Assembly: GCF_042654245.1 (NCBI RefSeq) | Contig: NZ_JBHSGI010000033.1 | Span: 434,001 to 498,000 of the forward strand | Source of the DNA: Seohaeicola_A nanhaiensis | GTDB taxonomy: Bacteria; Pseudomonadota; Alphaproteobacteria; Rhodobacterales; Rhodobacteraceae | Length of the DNA stretch: 64,000 nucleotides | Direction: 5' to 3' | Part shown: in pieces, positions 1-9,294 of the stretch | Numbering within the stretch: position 1 is the stretch's first letter | Layout: every line of letters begins with the position of its first letter | Position numbers and translations under genes: made by a program | Notes under the pieces: model-generated | The model's database searches: none | The model's input: only the letters and a program-made list of their open reading frames with translations | What the model was told of the DNA's origin: nothing

Positions 1-2360
1 GGGATGCGCAGGTTGCGGGCAAGGCCGAAGCCAGAGATGCCGTAGATCACCCCGAAGTTGATTGCCTTGGCGCGGCGGCGGATCTCGGGCGTCATCTCGG
101 CGAGCGGGACGTTGAACATCTCCGAGGCGGTCAGCGCGTGAATGTCGATCCCGTCGGCAAAGGCCTGTTTCAGCTCGGGGATGTCGGCGGTATGGGCCAG
201 GATGCGCAGCTCGATCTGGGAATAATCGAGGCTGACCAGCACCTTGCCCGGCTCGGCCACAAAGGCCTCGCGGATGCGGCGTCCCTCTTCGGTGCGGACG
301 GGAATGTTCTGCAGGTTCGGGTCGGTCGAGGCGAGCCGCCCGGTGTTGGCCCCGGCGATGGCGTAGGAGGTATGCACCCGTCCCGTCTCAGCGTTGATAT
401 GGTCCTGCAGGGCATCGGTATAGGTCGACTTGAGCTTTTGCAGCTGGCGATAGTCGAGAACGCGGGCCGGGAAGTCGTGTAGCGTCGCCAGATCCTCCAG
501 CACGTCGGCCGGGGTCGACCATTGGCCGGTCTTCGTCTTCTTGCCGCCCTCCAGGCTCATCTGATCGAACAGAATCTCGCCCACCTGGGCCGGTGAATTG
601 ACGTTGAAGCTGCGTCCGGCCAGTTCGTACAGCTCGGACTCGAGCCCCGCCATCTTCTGCGCAAAGGCGTTGGACATGCGGCTGAGCGTGTCGCGGTCGA
701 CCTTGATGCCCGACATCTCCATCCGGGCCAGCACCGGCACCAGCGGACGCTCCAGCGTCTCGTAGACGGTGGTGACACGGGCCCCATGCAGGCGGGGCTT
801 GAAGACCTGCCACAGGCGCAGGGTGATATCGGCATCTTCGGCGGCATAACCGGTTGCATCGTCGATGTTCACCCGGTCGAAGGTGATGGCCGATTTGCCC
901 GAGCCGAGCAGCGGCTTGATCGGAATCGGCACGTGGTTCAGATAGGTCTCGCTCAGCAGGTCCATGCCGTGGTTGTGCAGCCCGCCGTGCAGCGCATAGG
1001 ACATCAGCATGGTATCGTCGATCGGCGCCACGGCGATCCCGTGGCGGGCAAAGATCTTGGCGTCGTATTTCATGTTCTGGCCGATCTTGAGGATCGAGTC
1101 GTCCTCCAGCACGGGCTTGAGCAGCGTCAGCACGACGTCGAGGGAAAGTTGCCCCTCGGCCAGGTCGTCCGATCCGAACAGATCGCCCTTGGCGCCGTCG
1201 CGATGGCCGACGGGGATATAGCAGGCCTCTCCGGCGTCCACACAAAGCGAGATGCCGGCGAGTTCGGCCTTCATCTCGTCGAGAGAGGTGGTTTCGGTGT
1301 CCACCGCCACATAGCCCCGTTCGCGGATGCGGGCGATCCAGGTCTCCAGAGCGGCGGTGTCGCGGATGCAGGTGTAAACCGCCTTGTCAAATCCGGGCGC
1401 ATCCGGGGCGGCGGGCGCGTCACCCGTGGTTTCGACGGGGTTTTCCGAAATCGCGGGCGTGTCGAGGCCAAATTTCTCGGCCACGCGCCGGGTCAGGGTG
1501 CGGAACTCCATCTCGGCGAGGAAGGCCATCAGCACTTCGGCGTCGGGTTCCCTGACCTCAAGGTCGTCGAGGGTGAAATCGAGCGGTGTTTCGCAATCCA
1601 GCTGCACCAGTTTCTTGCTGAGTTCGATCTGCTGGCGTTTCTCGGTCAGAACCTCCCGACGCTTGGGTTGCTTGATCTCGCCGGCGCGGTCGAGCAGCTC
1701 TTCCAGCGAGCCGAATTCATTGATCAGCAGGGCGGCGGTCTTGATGCCGATCCCGGGCGCGCCCGGCACGTTGTCGACCGCGTCGCCGGCCAGCGCCTGC
1801 ACGTCGACCACGCGGTCGGGGTAGACGCCGAACTTTTCGAACACGCCGTCGCGGTCGATGCGCTTGTTCTTCATGGCGTCGAACATCTCGACCCCGTCGC
1901 CGACCAGCTGCATCAGATCCTTGTCCGAGCTGATGATCGTCACCCGGCCGCCGGCGGCCCGGGCCTGGCAGGAGAGGGTGGCGATGATGTCGTCGGCCTC
2001 GTATCCGGCGAGTTCCTTGCAGGCGATGTTGAAGGCCTCGGTGGCGGCGCGGGTCAGCGGGATTTGCGGGCGCAGGTCTTCGGGCATCTCCTCGCGGTTG
2101 GCCTTGTAGAGGTCATACATCTCGTTGCGGAAGGTGTGGCTGCCCTTGTCGAAGATCACGGCGACATGGGTCGGGGCGTCGGGGCCGGAGTTGTCCTCGA
2201 CCATCTTGAAGATCATGTTGCAGAAGCCCGCGACCGCGCCGATCGGGAGGCCGTCGGATTTGCGGGTGAGCGGCGGTAGTGCATGGAAGGCGCGGAAGAT
2301 GAAGGCCGAGCCGTCGATCAGGTGGAGATGGCAGCCTTTGCCAAAGGTGGTGGTCGCCAT
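1..2360 (-). CDS. polA: DNA polymerase I, C-terminus cut by window edge
   Basis: DNA polymerase I fills gaps in repair and removes Okazaki RNA primers. From the ATG at 2360 the frame stays open to base 1 (about 786 residues), so roughly the last 150 residues lie outside. The order is an N-terminal 5'-3' exonuclease (about residues 1-290), a 3'-5' exonuclease-type domain that keeps a D-x-E motif (VDTETT, near residue 350), then the polymerase domain with motif A (DYSQIELR, near 710) and motif B (RRRAKAINFGVIYG, near 760). The product begins MATTTFGKGCHLHLIDGSAF, a normal PolA N-terminus. It appears monocistronic, with the zinc-finger gene 340 bases upstream on the same strand. Confidence 0.96.
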   Translation of the reverse strand, partial: MATTTFGKGCHLHLIDGSAFIFRAFHALPPLTRKSDGLPIGAVAGFCNMIFKMVEDNSGPDAPTHVAVIFDKGSHTFRNEMYDLYKANREEMPEDLRPQIPLTRAATEAFNIACKELAGYEADDIIATLSCQARAAGGRVTIISSDKDLMQLVGDGVEMFDAMKNKRIDRDGVFEKFGVYPDRVVDVQALAGDAVDNVPGAPGIGIKTAALLINEFGSLEELLDRAGEIKQPKRREVLTEKRQQIELSKKLVQLDCETPLDFTLDDLEVREPDAEVLMAFLAEMEFRTLTRRVAEKFGLDTPAISENPVETTGDAPAAPDAPGFDKAVYTCIRDTAALETWIARIRERGYVAVDTETTSLDEMKAELAGISLCVDAGEACYIPVGHRDGAKGDLFGSDDLAEGQLSLDVVLTLLKPVLEDDSILKIGQNMKYDAKIFARHGIAVAPIDDTMLMSYALHGGLHNHGMDLLSETYLNHVPIPIKPLLGSGKSAITFDRVNIDDATGYAAEDADITLRLWQVFKPRLHGARVTTVYETLERPLVPVLARMEMSGIKVDRDTLSRMSNAFAQKMAGLESELYELAGRSFNVNSPAQVGEILFDQMSLEGGKKTKTGQWSTPADVLEDLATLHDFPARVLDYRQLQKLKSTYTDALQDHINAETGRVHTSYAIAGANTGRLASTDPNLQNIPVRTEEGRRIREAFVAEPGKVLVSLDYSQIELRILAHTADIPELKQAFADGIDIHALTASEMFNVPLAEMTPEIRRRAKAINFGVIYGISGFGLARNLRI

Positions 2361-2700
2361 GATCGCGGGATCTCCTGTTTCAGTCTGCCTCTTGTATCCC
2401 GCATCGGGGGGCTGGCTGCAATGCTCGGGCGTGGACGACTCTTGAGGGCGGACTCGGTTCGGATTTCAGGTCGGATTTGGACCTTGGTGTGTGTCCCGAA
2501 GTTAAACGCCCGATGGGGTGTCACTACGCAACCGCCCGCTTGCGCGAGAGGCGCGCAGGATATTCACCGCAAGCTGAAGCGGCACCCAGCTGCCGAAGTG
2601 GAGACGGGTGGTGATCAGAATGCGATGATCTGGGGCCGTGCGGGCGGAACTGCCTGAAAGGACAGCGCCGAGAAGGGCGACAATCAAGTTGCGCGGCGGA
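2361..2700. other. Intergenic stretch with no supported gene
   Basis: These 340 bases separate polA from the zinc-finger gene. An open frame on the minus strand runs through about 2502-2690, but it has no good start codon or ribosome site of its own and its product (ending RASGRLRSDTPSGV) matches nothing I recognise. The polA promoter is presumably here, but no convincing -35/-10 pair was picked out. Confidence 0.5.
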
Positions 2701-2880
2701 TCACGCCGCGGCCGAAAAGTCCTTGTGGACGTATTTGCAGTCGCAATAGGGGCATTCGACAAAGCCGGTCTCGTGCGGGATGCTGAGCCAGACACGCGGA
2801 TGACCCAGCGCACCCTCGCCGCCATCGCAGGCGACACGATAGCTGTCCACGACCTTTGTTTCCGGCGCTTCGATGCTCAT
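2701..2880 (-). CDS. Small CHCC zinc-finger protein (NDUFS6-like)
   Basis: A 59-residue protein, MSIEAPETKVVDSYRVACDG at its start, with the segment GHPRVWLSI and the metal motif ECPYCDCKYV near its C-terminus. This is the zf-CHCC family, related to the zinc-binding subunit NDUFS6 of mitochondrial complex I; alphaproteobacteria usually carry one stand-alone copy. The likely role is as a small zinc-binding partner of respiratory complex I, which is inference from the family. It lies upstream of polA on the same strand with a long gap, so it is probably transcribed separately. Confidence 0.85.
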   Translation of the reverse strand: MSIEAPETKVVDSYRVACDGGEGALGHPRVWLSIPHETGFVECPYCDCKYVHKDFSAAA

Positions 2881-2960
2881 TGCGGGCCACGTCCTTCTGC
2901 CGACCGACTGTGCCCGCGTTTATGCGCAATCGGTCCCGCCGGGGCAAGGGCCGCAATGCC

Positions 2961-3422
2961 TCAACTGCGCTCGATCCGTGCCTGATAACAGTTGTTGCGC
3001 GCCGAGCGGACGTGGACATAGGCGATGTCGTCTCGGGCGAGGATGGTTTCGGCGGCGGCGGGAATGTCTTCGGTGGGGACGATCCGGCCAGTGCCATAGA
3101 CGATCCGGTCGGCGGCGTTGTAGCCCTTGATGAGGTATTCGGGCGAGGCCAGCGCTGCCGGGATCTCCGTGCCCCCGCCCGGCTCGCAAGGTTCGGCGCA
3201 GAGGAAGATCGGGCCGGTTTCTGCATAGGGTTGCAATGCCGGGAAGGGGCGATGCGCGAGGATCAGCATCGCGGCACCCTCGCGGATCTGGCGCAGGCAG
3301 TGGCGGCAGGGATTGCCTTTGCCGTCCGAGACGGCGCGTTCGGGCGCGTTGCCATAGGCATCCGGCGCACCCGATTGCAGGGCGCGGACTTCGGCGGTCG
3401 GCAGGGCGGTGAAGCGGATCAT
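2961..3422 (-). CDS. DUF1203 family protein
   Basis: A 153-residue cytosolic protein starting MIRFTALPTAEVRALQSG. The open frame extends further upstream, but the ATG at 3422 gives the family's usual N-terminus and sits behind GGAGA. The segment NPCRHCLRQIREGAAMLILAHRPF, with C-x-x-C, and the C-terminal HVRSARNNCYQARIE are the features I associate with DUF1203, a family of unknown function common in proteobacteria. No catalytic role can be read from the sequence. The neighbouring genes on both sides share its strand but are separated by 80-90 bases. Confidence 0.8.
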   Translation of the reverse strand: MIRFTALPTAEVRALQSGAPDAYGNAPERAVSDGKGNPCRHCLRQIREGAAMLILAHRPFPALQPYAETGPIFLCAEPCEPGGGTEIPAALASPEYLIKGYNAADRIVYGTGRIVPTEDIPAAAETILARDDIAYVHVRSARNNCYQARIERS

Positions 3423-3516
3423 GACGGGGTCTCCTTTTCCCGCCTTTGTGCTCTTCGCGGCGGGGGGAAAGCGACCCGGATGTTGCGCAATGGCCGTGCG
3501 AGCCGGTCCGGGGGCC

Positions 3517-4716
3517 TTACTTCGGCTCGCGCAGCCAGCCGCCAGCAAACTCCACGCGGGAGACGCCGGCGAGCCGGCAGAGGCGGGCAAGCTCGGACTC
3601 GAGCCGGGCCTGGCGGCCGGCACCCCAAGCGACGCCGCGCTCGGGCCAGAGGGCGGTGACGCGCAGCACGTCCTGATCGCGTTGCGCCTTCATGTCGATG
3701 CGGCCGACGATGCGGTCGCCCTCGAGCAGGGGGAAGACGTAATAGCCGTATTGGCGCTTTGCCTCGGGCACGAAGATTTCGATGCGGTAGTGGAAACCGA
3801 ACAGCTTTTCGGCGCGGTTGCGGTCGCGCAGGGCCGGGTCGAAGGGGCTGAGCACGCGCAGGCGGTTGGTGACGGCGGGGACCTCCGTCTCGGCCAGACC
3901 GGGGCGGGCGAAGACGGCGCGCTCGGCGCCCCCGGCGCATTCGACCCTCACCGTCTCCAGACGGCCCGCCGCGCATTCTGCCGCGCACCAGTCTTTCGCC
4001 TCCTGCGGTGTCACCGTGGCCCAGAAGGCGGCGATTTCACCCGAAGTGGCGAAACCCAGCCGGTCGAGCGCGGCGGTGCAGCACCAGTCGATGGTTTCGG
4101 CCGGGTCGGGGCAATAGGTGCGCAGGGTCTCTTCAATCACCCGTTCGGTCAGGTCATAGCGCTTGCGGAAGGAGTCGCGGCCCACCACGGTCAGCGCACC
4201 GGTGTGCCAGAGGTATTCGAGCGCGGCCTTGGAGGGGTGCCAGTCCCACCAGCCGGAACCGCCCTTCTTCTCGTCGCCGCCGACCTCGGCCGCGCTGACC
4301 GGACCGTTGTCGCGGATATGGGTCAGCACCGGTTCGAAATGGTCGTGGAAGGCGTCGCCCTGCCAGGTCTTCCACCGCTCTTTCAGCGTCGCCGCGTTGC
4401 GGGCGAACCGGACCTGCCAGTGGGGATAGAAGGCGCGCGGGATGACCGAGGCGTCATGCGTCCAGTGTTCGAAGAGCTGACCCTTGGCATAGTGCCTTGT
4501 CAGGTTCTCGGTGCGGTAGGCCGGACGGCGGGCGAAGAGGATCAGGTCATGCGCCCTGGCCACGGTGTTGACGCTGTCGAGCTGGACGAAGCCCAGACGT
4601 TCGATCAGCGACTGCAGGTCGTCGCCCTTGCCAGGGCCCGAGGGTGCTTCGGCCAGTGCATGGCGGTCGAGGAAGAGTGCGCGGGCGGCGCGGTTGTCGA
4701 GCCGGGGGTGCGCCAT
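3517..4716 (-). CDS. YcaQ-type winged-helix protein, putative DNA glycosylase
   Basis: A 399-residue protein of the winged-helix family (HTH_42, formerly DUF1006) that includes E. coli YcaQ and actinobacterial AlkX/AZL proteins, which unhook interstrand DNA crosslinks. Recognisable blocks are GFVQLDSVNTVARAHDLIL near residue 42, YPHWQVRFARN, and LSPFDPALRDRNRAEKLFGF near residue 290, which is the family's most conserved stretch. The role in crosslink or alkylation repair is taken from the family, not shown here. Its start codon overlaps the stop of the upstream LacI-type gene by one base, so the two are probably cotranscribed. Confidence 0.85.
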   Translation of the reverse strand: MAHPRLDNRAARALFLDRHALAEAPSGPGKGDDLQSLIERLGFVQLDSVNTVARAHDLILFARRPAYRTENLTRHYAKGQLFEHWTHDASVIPRAFYPHWQVRFARNAATLKERWKTWQGDAFHDHFEPVLTHIRDNGPVSAAEVGGDEKKGGSGWWDWHPSKAALEYLWHTGALTVVGRDSFRKRYDLTERVIEETLRTYCPDPAETIDWCCTAALDRLGFATSGEIAAFWATVTPQEAKDWCAAECAAGRLETVRVECAGGAERAVFARPGLAETEVPAVTNRLRVLSPFDPALRDRNRAEKLFGFHYRIEIFVPEAKRQYGYYVFPLLEGDRIVGRIDMKAQRDQDVLRVTALWPERGVAWGAGRQARLESELARLCRLAGVSRVEFAGGWLREPK

Positions 4717-5741
4717 CAGCGCCGCTTCAGCGTGTCGCCATAACTGATCTTGGGCACCAGCGTGATCTGGCTTTCGGTCTCGGCCGGCGGCTCGGACAGG
4801 CGGGCCGAGATGATCTCGGCCGCCTTGCGCCCGATTTCGAGGCGGCAGGCGTCCATGGTGGCAAGCTGGCGCGGCAGACCCTGGAGCAGTTCCACGCCGT
4901 TGAAGCCGGCAAGGCCGATCTGGCCGGGGACGTCGATGCCCTTGTCGAGCAGGTAGAGCAGCCCGCCGGCCCCGATCATGTCGTTGGAATAATAAAGAAA
5001 ATCGAGCTCGGGCGAACGTTCGAGCATGGCCTGCGTCATCTCGCGGCCCTTGGCGAGCGCGGAGCCGCCGGAATAGAACTCTCGGTCCTCGATCTCGACG
5101 CCGTTCTTGGCAAGATATTCGGTAAAGCCTTCGAAGCGTTTCCGGGCGCGGTGGTCGAGCGGCATCTTGGTGCCCATGAAGCCGATGTGCCGGTACCCCG
5201 CCTTGAGGATCGCCGCCGCCATCTCGCGCCCCGCGCGGCGGTGCGAAATACCCACCATGGCGTCGACCGGCTTGCCGTCGGTATCCATGATCTCGACCAC
5301 CGGGATGCCCGCGGCCTCGAGCATGGCGCGCGAGGCCTCGGAATGTTCCAGCCCAGCGATGATGACGCCGGAGGGCCGCCAGGAGAGCATCTCGTAGAGG
5401 ACGCGCTCTTCCTTCTCGGGCAGGTAGTCGGTGACGCCGACCACCGGCTGCAACTCGGTGTCTTCCAGCACCTGATTGATTCCGGTCAGCACCTCGGGGA
5501 AGACCATGTTCGACAGCGACGGGATGATGACCGCAACCAGGTTCACCCGGTTCGACGCCAGCGCACCGGCGATCTTGTTGGGGACGTAGCCCAGCTCCTT
5601 GGCGGCGGCGAGCACCTTCTCGCGCGTCGCTTCGGACACGTCGCCCCGGTTACGCAGGACGCGGCTGACCGTCATTTCGGAAACGCCGGAGGCTTCGGAG
5701 ACATCCCTGAGCGTCAGCGGTCTTTTGTGGTCGTTGGACAC
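4716..5741 (-). CDS. LacI-family transcriptional regulator (GntR/gluconate-like)
   Basis: A 341-residue sugar-sensing repressor. The N-terminal helix-turn-helix reads LTLRDVSEASGVSEMTVSRV (from about residue 9), followed by the hinge helix (PNKIAGALASNRVN) and a periplasmic-binding-protein-like effector domain (VAVIIPSLSNMVFPEVLTGI onward). The wording is close to the gluconate repressor branch of the family, but no gluconate genes are in the window, so the ligand is not assigned. It is the first gene of a pair with the YcaQ-type gene, which is an unusual partner for a sugar regulator. The tRNA-Arg gene lies 125 bases upstream on the opposite strand. Confidence 0.9.
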   Translation of the reverse strand: MSNDHKRPLTLRDVSEASGVSEMTVSRVLRNRGDVSEATREKVLAAAKELGYVPNKIAGALASNRVNLVAVIIPSLSNMVFPEVLTGINQVLEDTELQPVVGVTDYLPEKEERVLYEMLSWRPSGVIIAGLEHSEASRAMLEAAGIPVVEIMDTDGKPVDAMVGISHRRAGREMAAAILKAGYRHIGFMGTKMPLDHRARKRFEGFTEYLAKNGVEIEDREFYSGGSALAKGREMTQAMLERSPELDFLYYSNDMIGAGGLLYLLDKGIDVPGQIGLAGFNGVELLQGLPRQLATMDACRLEIGRKAAEIISARLSEPPAETESQITLVPKISYGDTLKRR

Positions 5742-5865
5742 GTGGGGTCTTTCCGGTTGCCTTTGGCTGACGTTACCGCAATCGCGCTGGCCGGTTCAAC
5801 AACTGTTCACATTCTGCCCCAAGACCGATGACAAGCCCCGCGAAGCCGGGTAAGAGCGGGGCGGC

Positions 5866-5942
5866 GACCTCGTGGCTCAACTGGATAGAGCAATCCCCTC
5901 CTAAGGGATAGGTTGCAGGTTCAAGTCCTGCCGGGGTCACCA
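5866..5942 (+). tRNA. tRNA-Arg (anticodon CCT)
   Basis: A 77-base tRNA with the CCA end encoded. The acceptor stem GACCTCG pairs with CGGGGTC (one G-U pair), and the anticodon stem ATCCC/GGGAT closes the loop CTCCTAA with anticodon CCT, reading the rare arginine codon AGG. The T arm carries GGTTCAAGTCC. A run of six T follows shortly after the CCA. Confidence 0.97.
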
Positions 5943-6079
5943 GACATCCCTTTTTTGGGGCGTGACGGAGAAGATCATTTTTTTGATTTTCTTCGGAACC
6001 CATCGCGTAGCCTCGGCGTTTTCGGTCAAAAGCTTGCTGCTATGGCCGGCGACCGTATTTCTGACCAGGCTGCATGTAG

Positions 6080-6637
6080 TTGAACGAACCCTCCCTTACT
6101 GTGAACGCCGCCTTACCCGATCTGCGCCTGAGGTTGCGCCAGGAAACCGGCCAGGACCATGTCGAACTCGATACTCTGATGTCGACGCTGGACCTGTCGA
6201 CTCCGGAGGGGCGCGACGTGTTCTCTCACATCCAGTATCGCGGAATGCTGCGGCTCGGTCGCGCCTGCGGCTGGGAGGCTTCCGAGGCCACCTCGCTGAT
6301 CCGCAACACGGTGGCATCGCTGCAACAGTCTTTTCCTGGCGATGCGCCTGCCGAGACGGACGAGGCGCTGGACGGGGACGCGGTGGCCTATGTCGCTCTT
6401 GGCTCTCAGCTTGGCCTCACTGTGCTGCGCAGGTCTCTCGAACCCCATCAACAGACCGGCGCGTTTGAGCACGAGCCGGATCTCGGTGCGTGGAAGGCCT
6501 TTGCGCGCCGGATCGCCGAGATTCCGTCCGGTTCCGGGACCGCGACGCGCCTGGTGGAAGATGCCAGGCGGGCCTTTCGCATATTCCAGTCGGAAGCCGC
6601 CAGACTGATCAACCCTCCCACTGAACGGACCACATGA
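6080..6637 (+). CDS. bphO: Bacterial heme oxygenase-like protein (biliverdin supply for phytochrome)
   Basis: A 185-residue protein of the heme-oxygenase fold. It opens heme to biliverdin IX-alpha, the chromophore of the phytochrome encoded directly downstream. Supporting features are RLRQETGQDHVELDTLMSTL with the candidate proximal histidine H27, the helix AYVALGSQLGLTVLRRSL, and the C-terminal AWKAFARRIAEIPSGSGTATRLVEDARRAF, all in the order expected for BphO. Its stop overlaps the bphP start (ATGA), indicating translational coupling. The start is uncertain: the frame opens with TTG at 6080, GTG at 6101 is an alternative, and neither has a strong ribosome site. Confidence 0.85.
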   Translation: MNEPSLTVNAALPDLRLRLRQETGQDHVELDTLMSTLDLSTPEGRDVFSHIQYRGMLRLGRACGWEASEATSLIRNTVASLQQSFPGDAPAETDEALDGDAVAYVALGSQLGLTVLRRSLEPHQQTGAFEHEPDLGAWKAFARRIAEIPSGSGTATRLVEDARRAFRIFQSEAARLINPPTERTT

Positions 6638-9210
6638 ACGAACCCTTTATCTCGACCGACACGCCCGTTGATCTGACGAACTGCGACCGCGAGCCAATCC
6701 ACATCCTGGGCAATGTCCAGGCCTTCGGCGCGCTGATTGCCGTATCCGCCGACTGGATCGTGCAGCATGCGTCCCGCAATACGCGGGAGATCCTGGGGAT
6801 CGATTCGGATCGGCTGGTCGGCTGCCCGCTGGCGCAGTTCCTCCCCGCAAACACGATCGACAGGCTGCGGGACCGGCTGGGAACCTGCAGCAACGAAAAT
6901 TCGGTGGGTCGGATGTTCGGGCTGGAGGTGTTCGAGGACGGGCGGATGTTCGACATCAGCGTGCACCAGTCCAACACCAGCTTCGTGATCGAGTTCGAAG
7001 CGAAATCGCGGGGCACGGATCACGACGAGCTGGCCATCGTCACGCCGATGATGCGGCGGATCGCGGTGGAGCCGGACGTTCTCTCCGTATCGCACACGGC
7101 GGCGGAGCAGCTGCGGGGCCTGACGGGGTTCGACCGAGTCATGGTCTATCAGTTCGGCCCCCAGGGGGACGGCAAGGTGATCGCCGAGGCAAAGGACAGC
7201 AGCGATACCGAGAGCTATATGGGGCTGCATTTCCCGGCATCGGACATTCCCCGGCAGGCGCGCGAGCTCTACAAACGCAGTCTGCTGCGGCTGATCTCCG
7301 ATGTGGATGGCGAGGTGTCGCCCATCGAGCCGCAGTTCAGTCCGGAGGGCCAGCCTCTGGACCTGTCGCTGGCGGTGACCCGCGCGGTGTCGCCGATCCA
7401 TCTGGAATATCTGAGAAACATGAAGGTGCGGGCCTCCATGTCGGTGTCGATCATCATTCGGGGCGAGCTGTGGGGCCTGTTTGCCTGCCACAGCCGCGAG
7501 CCGCTCTACATCGACTACGAGCGGCGCACGGCCATCGAGTTGCTGGCGCAGTTCTACGCCTATGAGCTGGAACGCTCCGAGGCGCGGTCGCTGTCCGAGA
7601 CCACGGGACGGGCGCAGAAGCTGCATGACCGGCTGATGATGCAGCTGAGTTCGGGCGAGGACCTGACCAAGGGATTCGCGGGCGTGGCGCGCGAGATCGC
7701 GAAGGTCATCCCGTTCGACGGCATTGCTCTGTTCTCCGACGGCACCTACCTGACGCAGGGCAAGGCGCCCAAGGCCCAGGATTTCGAGAAGATCGCGCGC
7801 TTTCTGAATACGTCGGCGGCGTCGCGGGTCTATGCGACGGACCATCTGATGGCGCATCTGCCCTCGTTGAGGGATGTGATCGATACCTGCGCGGGAATTC
7901 TGGCGATTCCGGTGTCGCGCAAGCCGCGGGATTACCTCGTGCTGTTCCGGACGGAGACGACTCGCCAGGTCAACTGGGCGGGCAATCCCCACAAACCGGT
8001 GGAGGTCGGGGCCTTTGGCGCGCGGCTGACGCCACGAAAGAGCTTTGAGGTCTGGAAAGAGGACGTCGGCAGCCGGTCCGCCCCATGGTCGGCGACATCG
8101 TTGCGGGCGGCGGAGGCCATACGGGTCACGCTGCTGGAAGTGGTGCTGAAGCTGTCGGACGAAATGAACGCGGAGCGCAAGCGCGCGCACGACCAGCAGG
8201 AATTGTTGATCGCCGAGCTGAACCACCGGGTGCGCAACATCCTGGGCCTCATCCGGTCGCTGGTGAAACAGTCGGGCAAGAGCACGGGATCGATCGAGGA
8301 TTTCACGGCGGCGGTGGACGGGCGCATCCATGCGCTGGCGCAGGCGCATGACCAGCTGACCAAGACGGAGTGGAAATCGATTCCGTTCAGCGAGTTGCTG
8401 TTCACCGAGCTGCGCGCCTATGTCGAAGGGGACGAAGACCGTCTGACCATCACCGGACCCGAGGTCGACCTGTCGCCGGAATCCTTTGCGACCATGGCGC
8501 TGGTCTTTCATGAGCTGGTCACCAACTCGGTCAAATACGGCGCCTTGTCGGTGCCGTCCGGCAAGATCCATGTCGAGATCGATTTCCCGGACGAAAAGAC
8601 CGTTGGGATCCGCTGGACCGAGAGTGGGGGTCCGGCGGTCAAGGCGCCCACGCGGCGCGGGTTCGGGACCACGATCATCGAGAAATCCATACCCTTCGAG
8701 CTGCAGGGCGAGGCACGGGTGGACTATCGCCTGTCCGGGCTGACGGCGGAGTTCCGGCTGCCGAAGCGTTATGTGACGGTGCGGACCCCGGCACCTGCGC
8801 CGAAGGTGGACATGTTCGAGACGGAGAGCGAGCCGACGTTCAAGCTGTCAGGCGCGGCTATGGTGGTGGAGGACAATCTGATCATCGCGATGGATGCCTC
8901 GGACATTCTGAGCGATTTCGGCGCCGGAGTCGTGCACATCGCGGCGTCGGTCGCCGAGGCGTTTCGCGTGGCGAACGCCAATACGATCTCGCTGGCGGTT
9001 CTGGACATCAACCTGGGGTCAGAGACGAGTCTGCCTGTGGCGCAGTTCCTGGCAGCGCGGAAGATTCCGTTCGTTCTGGCCAGCGGTTACGGCACGCTGT
9101 CGGATTCGCTGGCACAATATCCCGCCGCTCCTGTGGTCGCGAAGCCCTATACCAAGGAGTCGCTGATAAAGGCCCTGTCCCGTCTGATCGAGGACACCGA
9201 GGACGTCTGA
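6634..9210 (+). CDS. bphP: Bacteriophytochrome HWE histidine kinase with C-terminal receiver domain
   Basis: An 858-residue red/far-red light sensor. C17 near the N-terminus is the expected biliverdin attachment site, followed by PAS, GAF (PASDIP motif at 201-206, with D204 the conserved chromophore-contacting aspartate) and PHY domains to about residue 520. The kinase is of the HWE/HisKA_2 type: AELNHRVRNILGLIRSLV carries the phospho-accepting H531 and the N-box is near residue 630. A receiver domain fills 740-855, with phospho-acceptor D791 and K837. The hybrid layout suggests internal phosphotransfer. It is cotranscribed with bphO; no separate response regulator lies nearby, so output is unknown. 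Confidence 0.96.
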   Translation: MNEPFISTDTPVDLTNCDREPIHILGNVQAFGALIAVSADWIVQHASRNTREILGIDSDRLVGCPLAQFLPANTIDRLRDRLGTCSNENSVGRMFGLEVFEDGRMFDISVHQSNTSFVIEFEAKSRGTDHDELAIVTPMMRRIAVEPDVLSVSHTAAEQLRGLTGFDRVMVYQFGPQGDGKVIAEAKDSSDTESYMGLHFPASDIPRQARELYKRSLLRLISDVDGEVSPIEPQFSPEGQPLDLSLAVTRAVSPIHLEYLRNMKVRASMSVSIIIRGELWGLFACHSREPLYIDYERRTAIELLAQFYAYELERSEARSLSETTGRAQKLHDRLMMQLSSGEDLTKGFAGVAREIAKVIPFDGIALFSDGTYLTQGKAPKAQDFEKIARFLNTSAASRVYATDHLMAHLPSLRDVIDTCAGILAIPVSRKPRDYLVLFRTETTRQVNWAGNPHKPVEVGAFGARLTPRKSFEVWKEDVGSRSAPWSATSLRAAEAIRVTLLEVVLKLSDEMNAERKRAHDQQELLIAELNHRVRNILGLIRSLVKQSGKSTGSIEDFTAAVDGRIHALAQAHDQLTKTEWKSIPFSELLFTELRAYVEGDEDRLTITGPEVDLSPESFATMALVFHELVTNSVKYGALSVPSGKIHVEIDFPDEKTVGIRWTESGGPAVKAPTRRGFGTTIIEKSIPFELQGEARVDYRLSGLTAEFRLPKRYVTVRTPAPAPKVDMFETESEPTFKLSGAAMVVEDNLIIAMDASDILSDFGAGVVHIAASVAEAFRVANANTISLAVLDINLGSETSLPVAQFLAARKIPFVLASGYGTLSDSLAQYPAAPVVAKPYTKESLIKALSRLIEDTEDV

Positions 9211-9294
9211 CGCGATGGCGGATTGCCCTGAATCCCCGACTGCCGCAGGTTGCGGTGGCGGTATATGGACGTATTGATTCGAGGGGAGAGAGCC

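Noticed and set aside
2502..2837. Minus-strand open frame between polA and the zinc-finger gene
   Set aside because: Its ATG lies inside the zinc-finger gene in another frame, and there is no ribosome site for a shorter version.
3409..4743. Long plus-strand frames across the YcaQ-type gene and similar ones across many minus-strand genes
   Set aside because: They are rich in H, G, R and D with no recognisable motifs and lie opposite clear genes.
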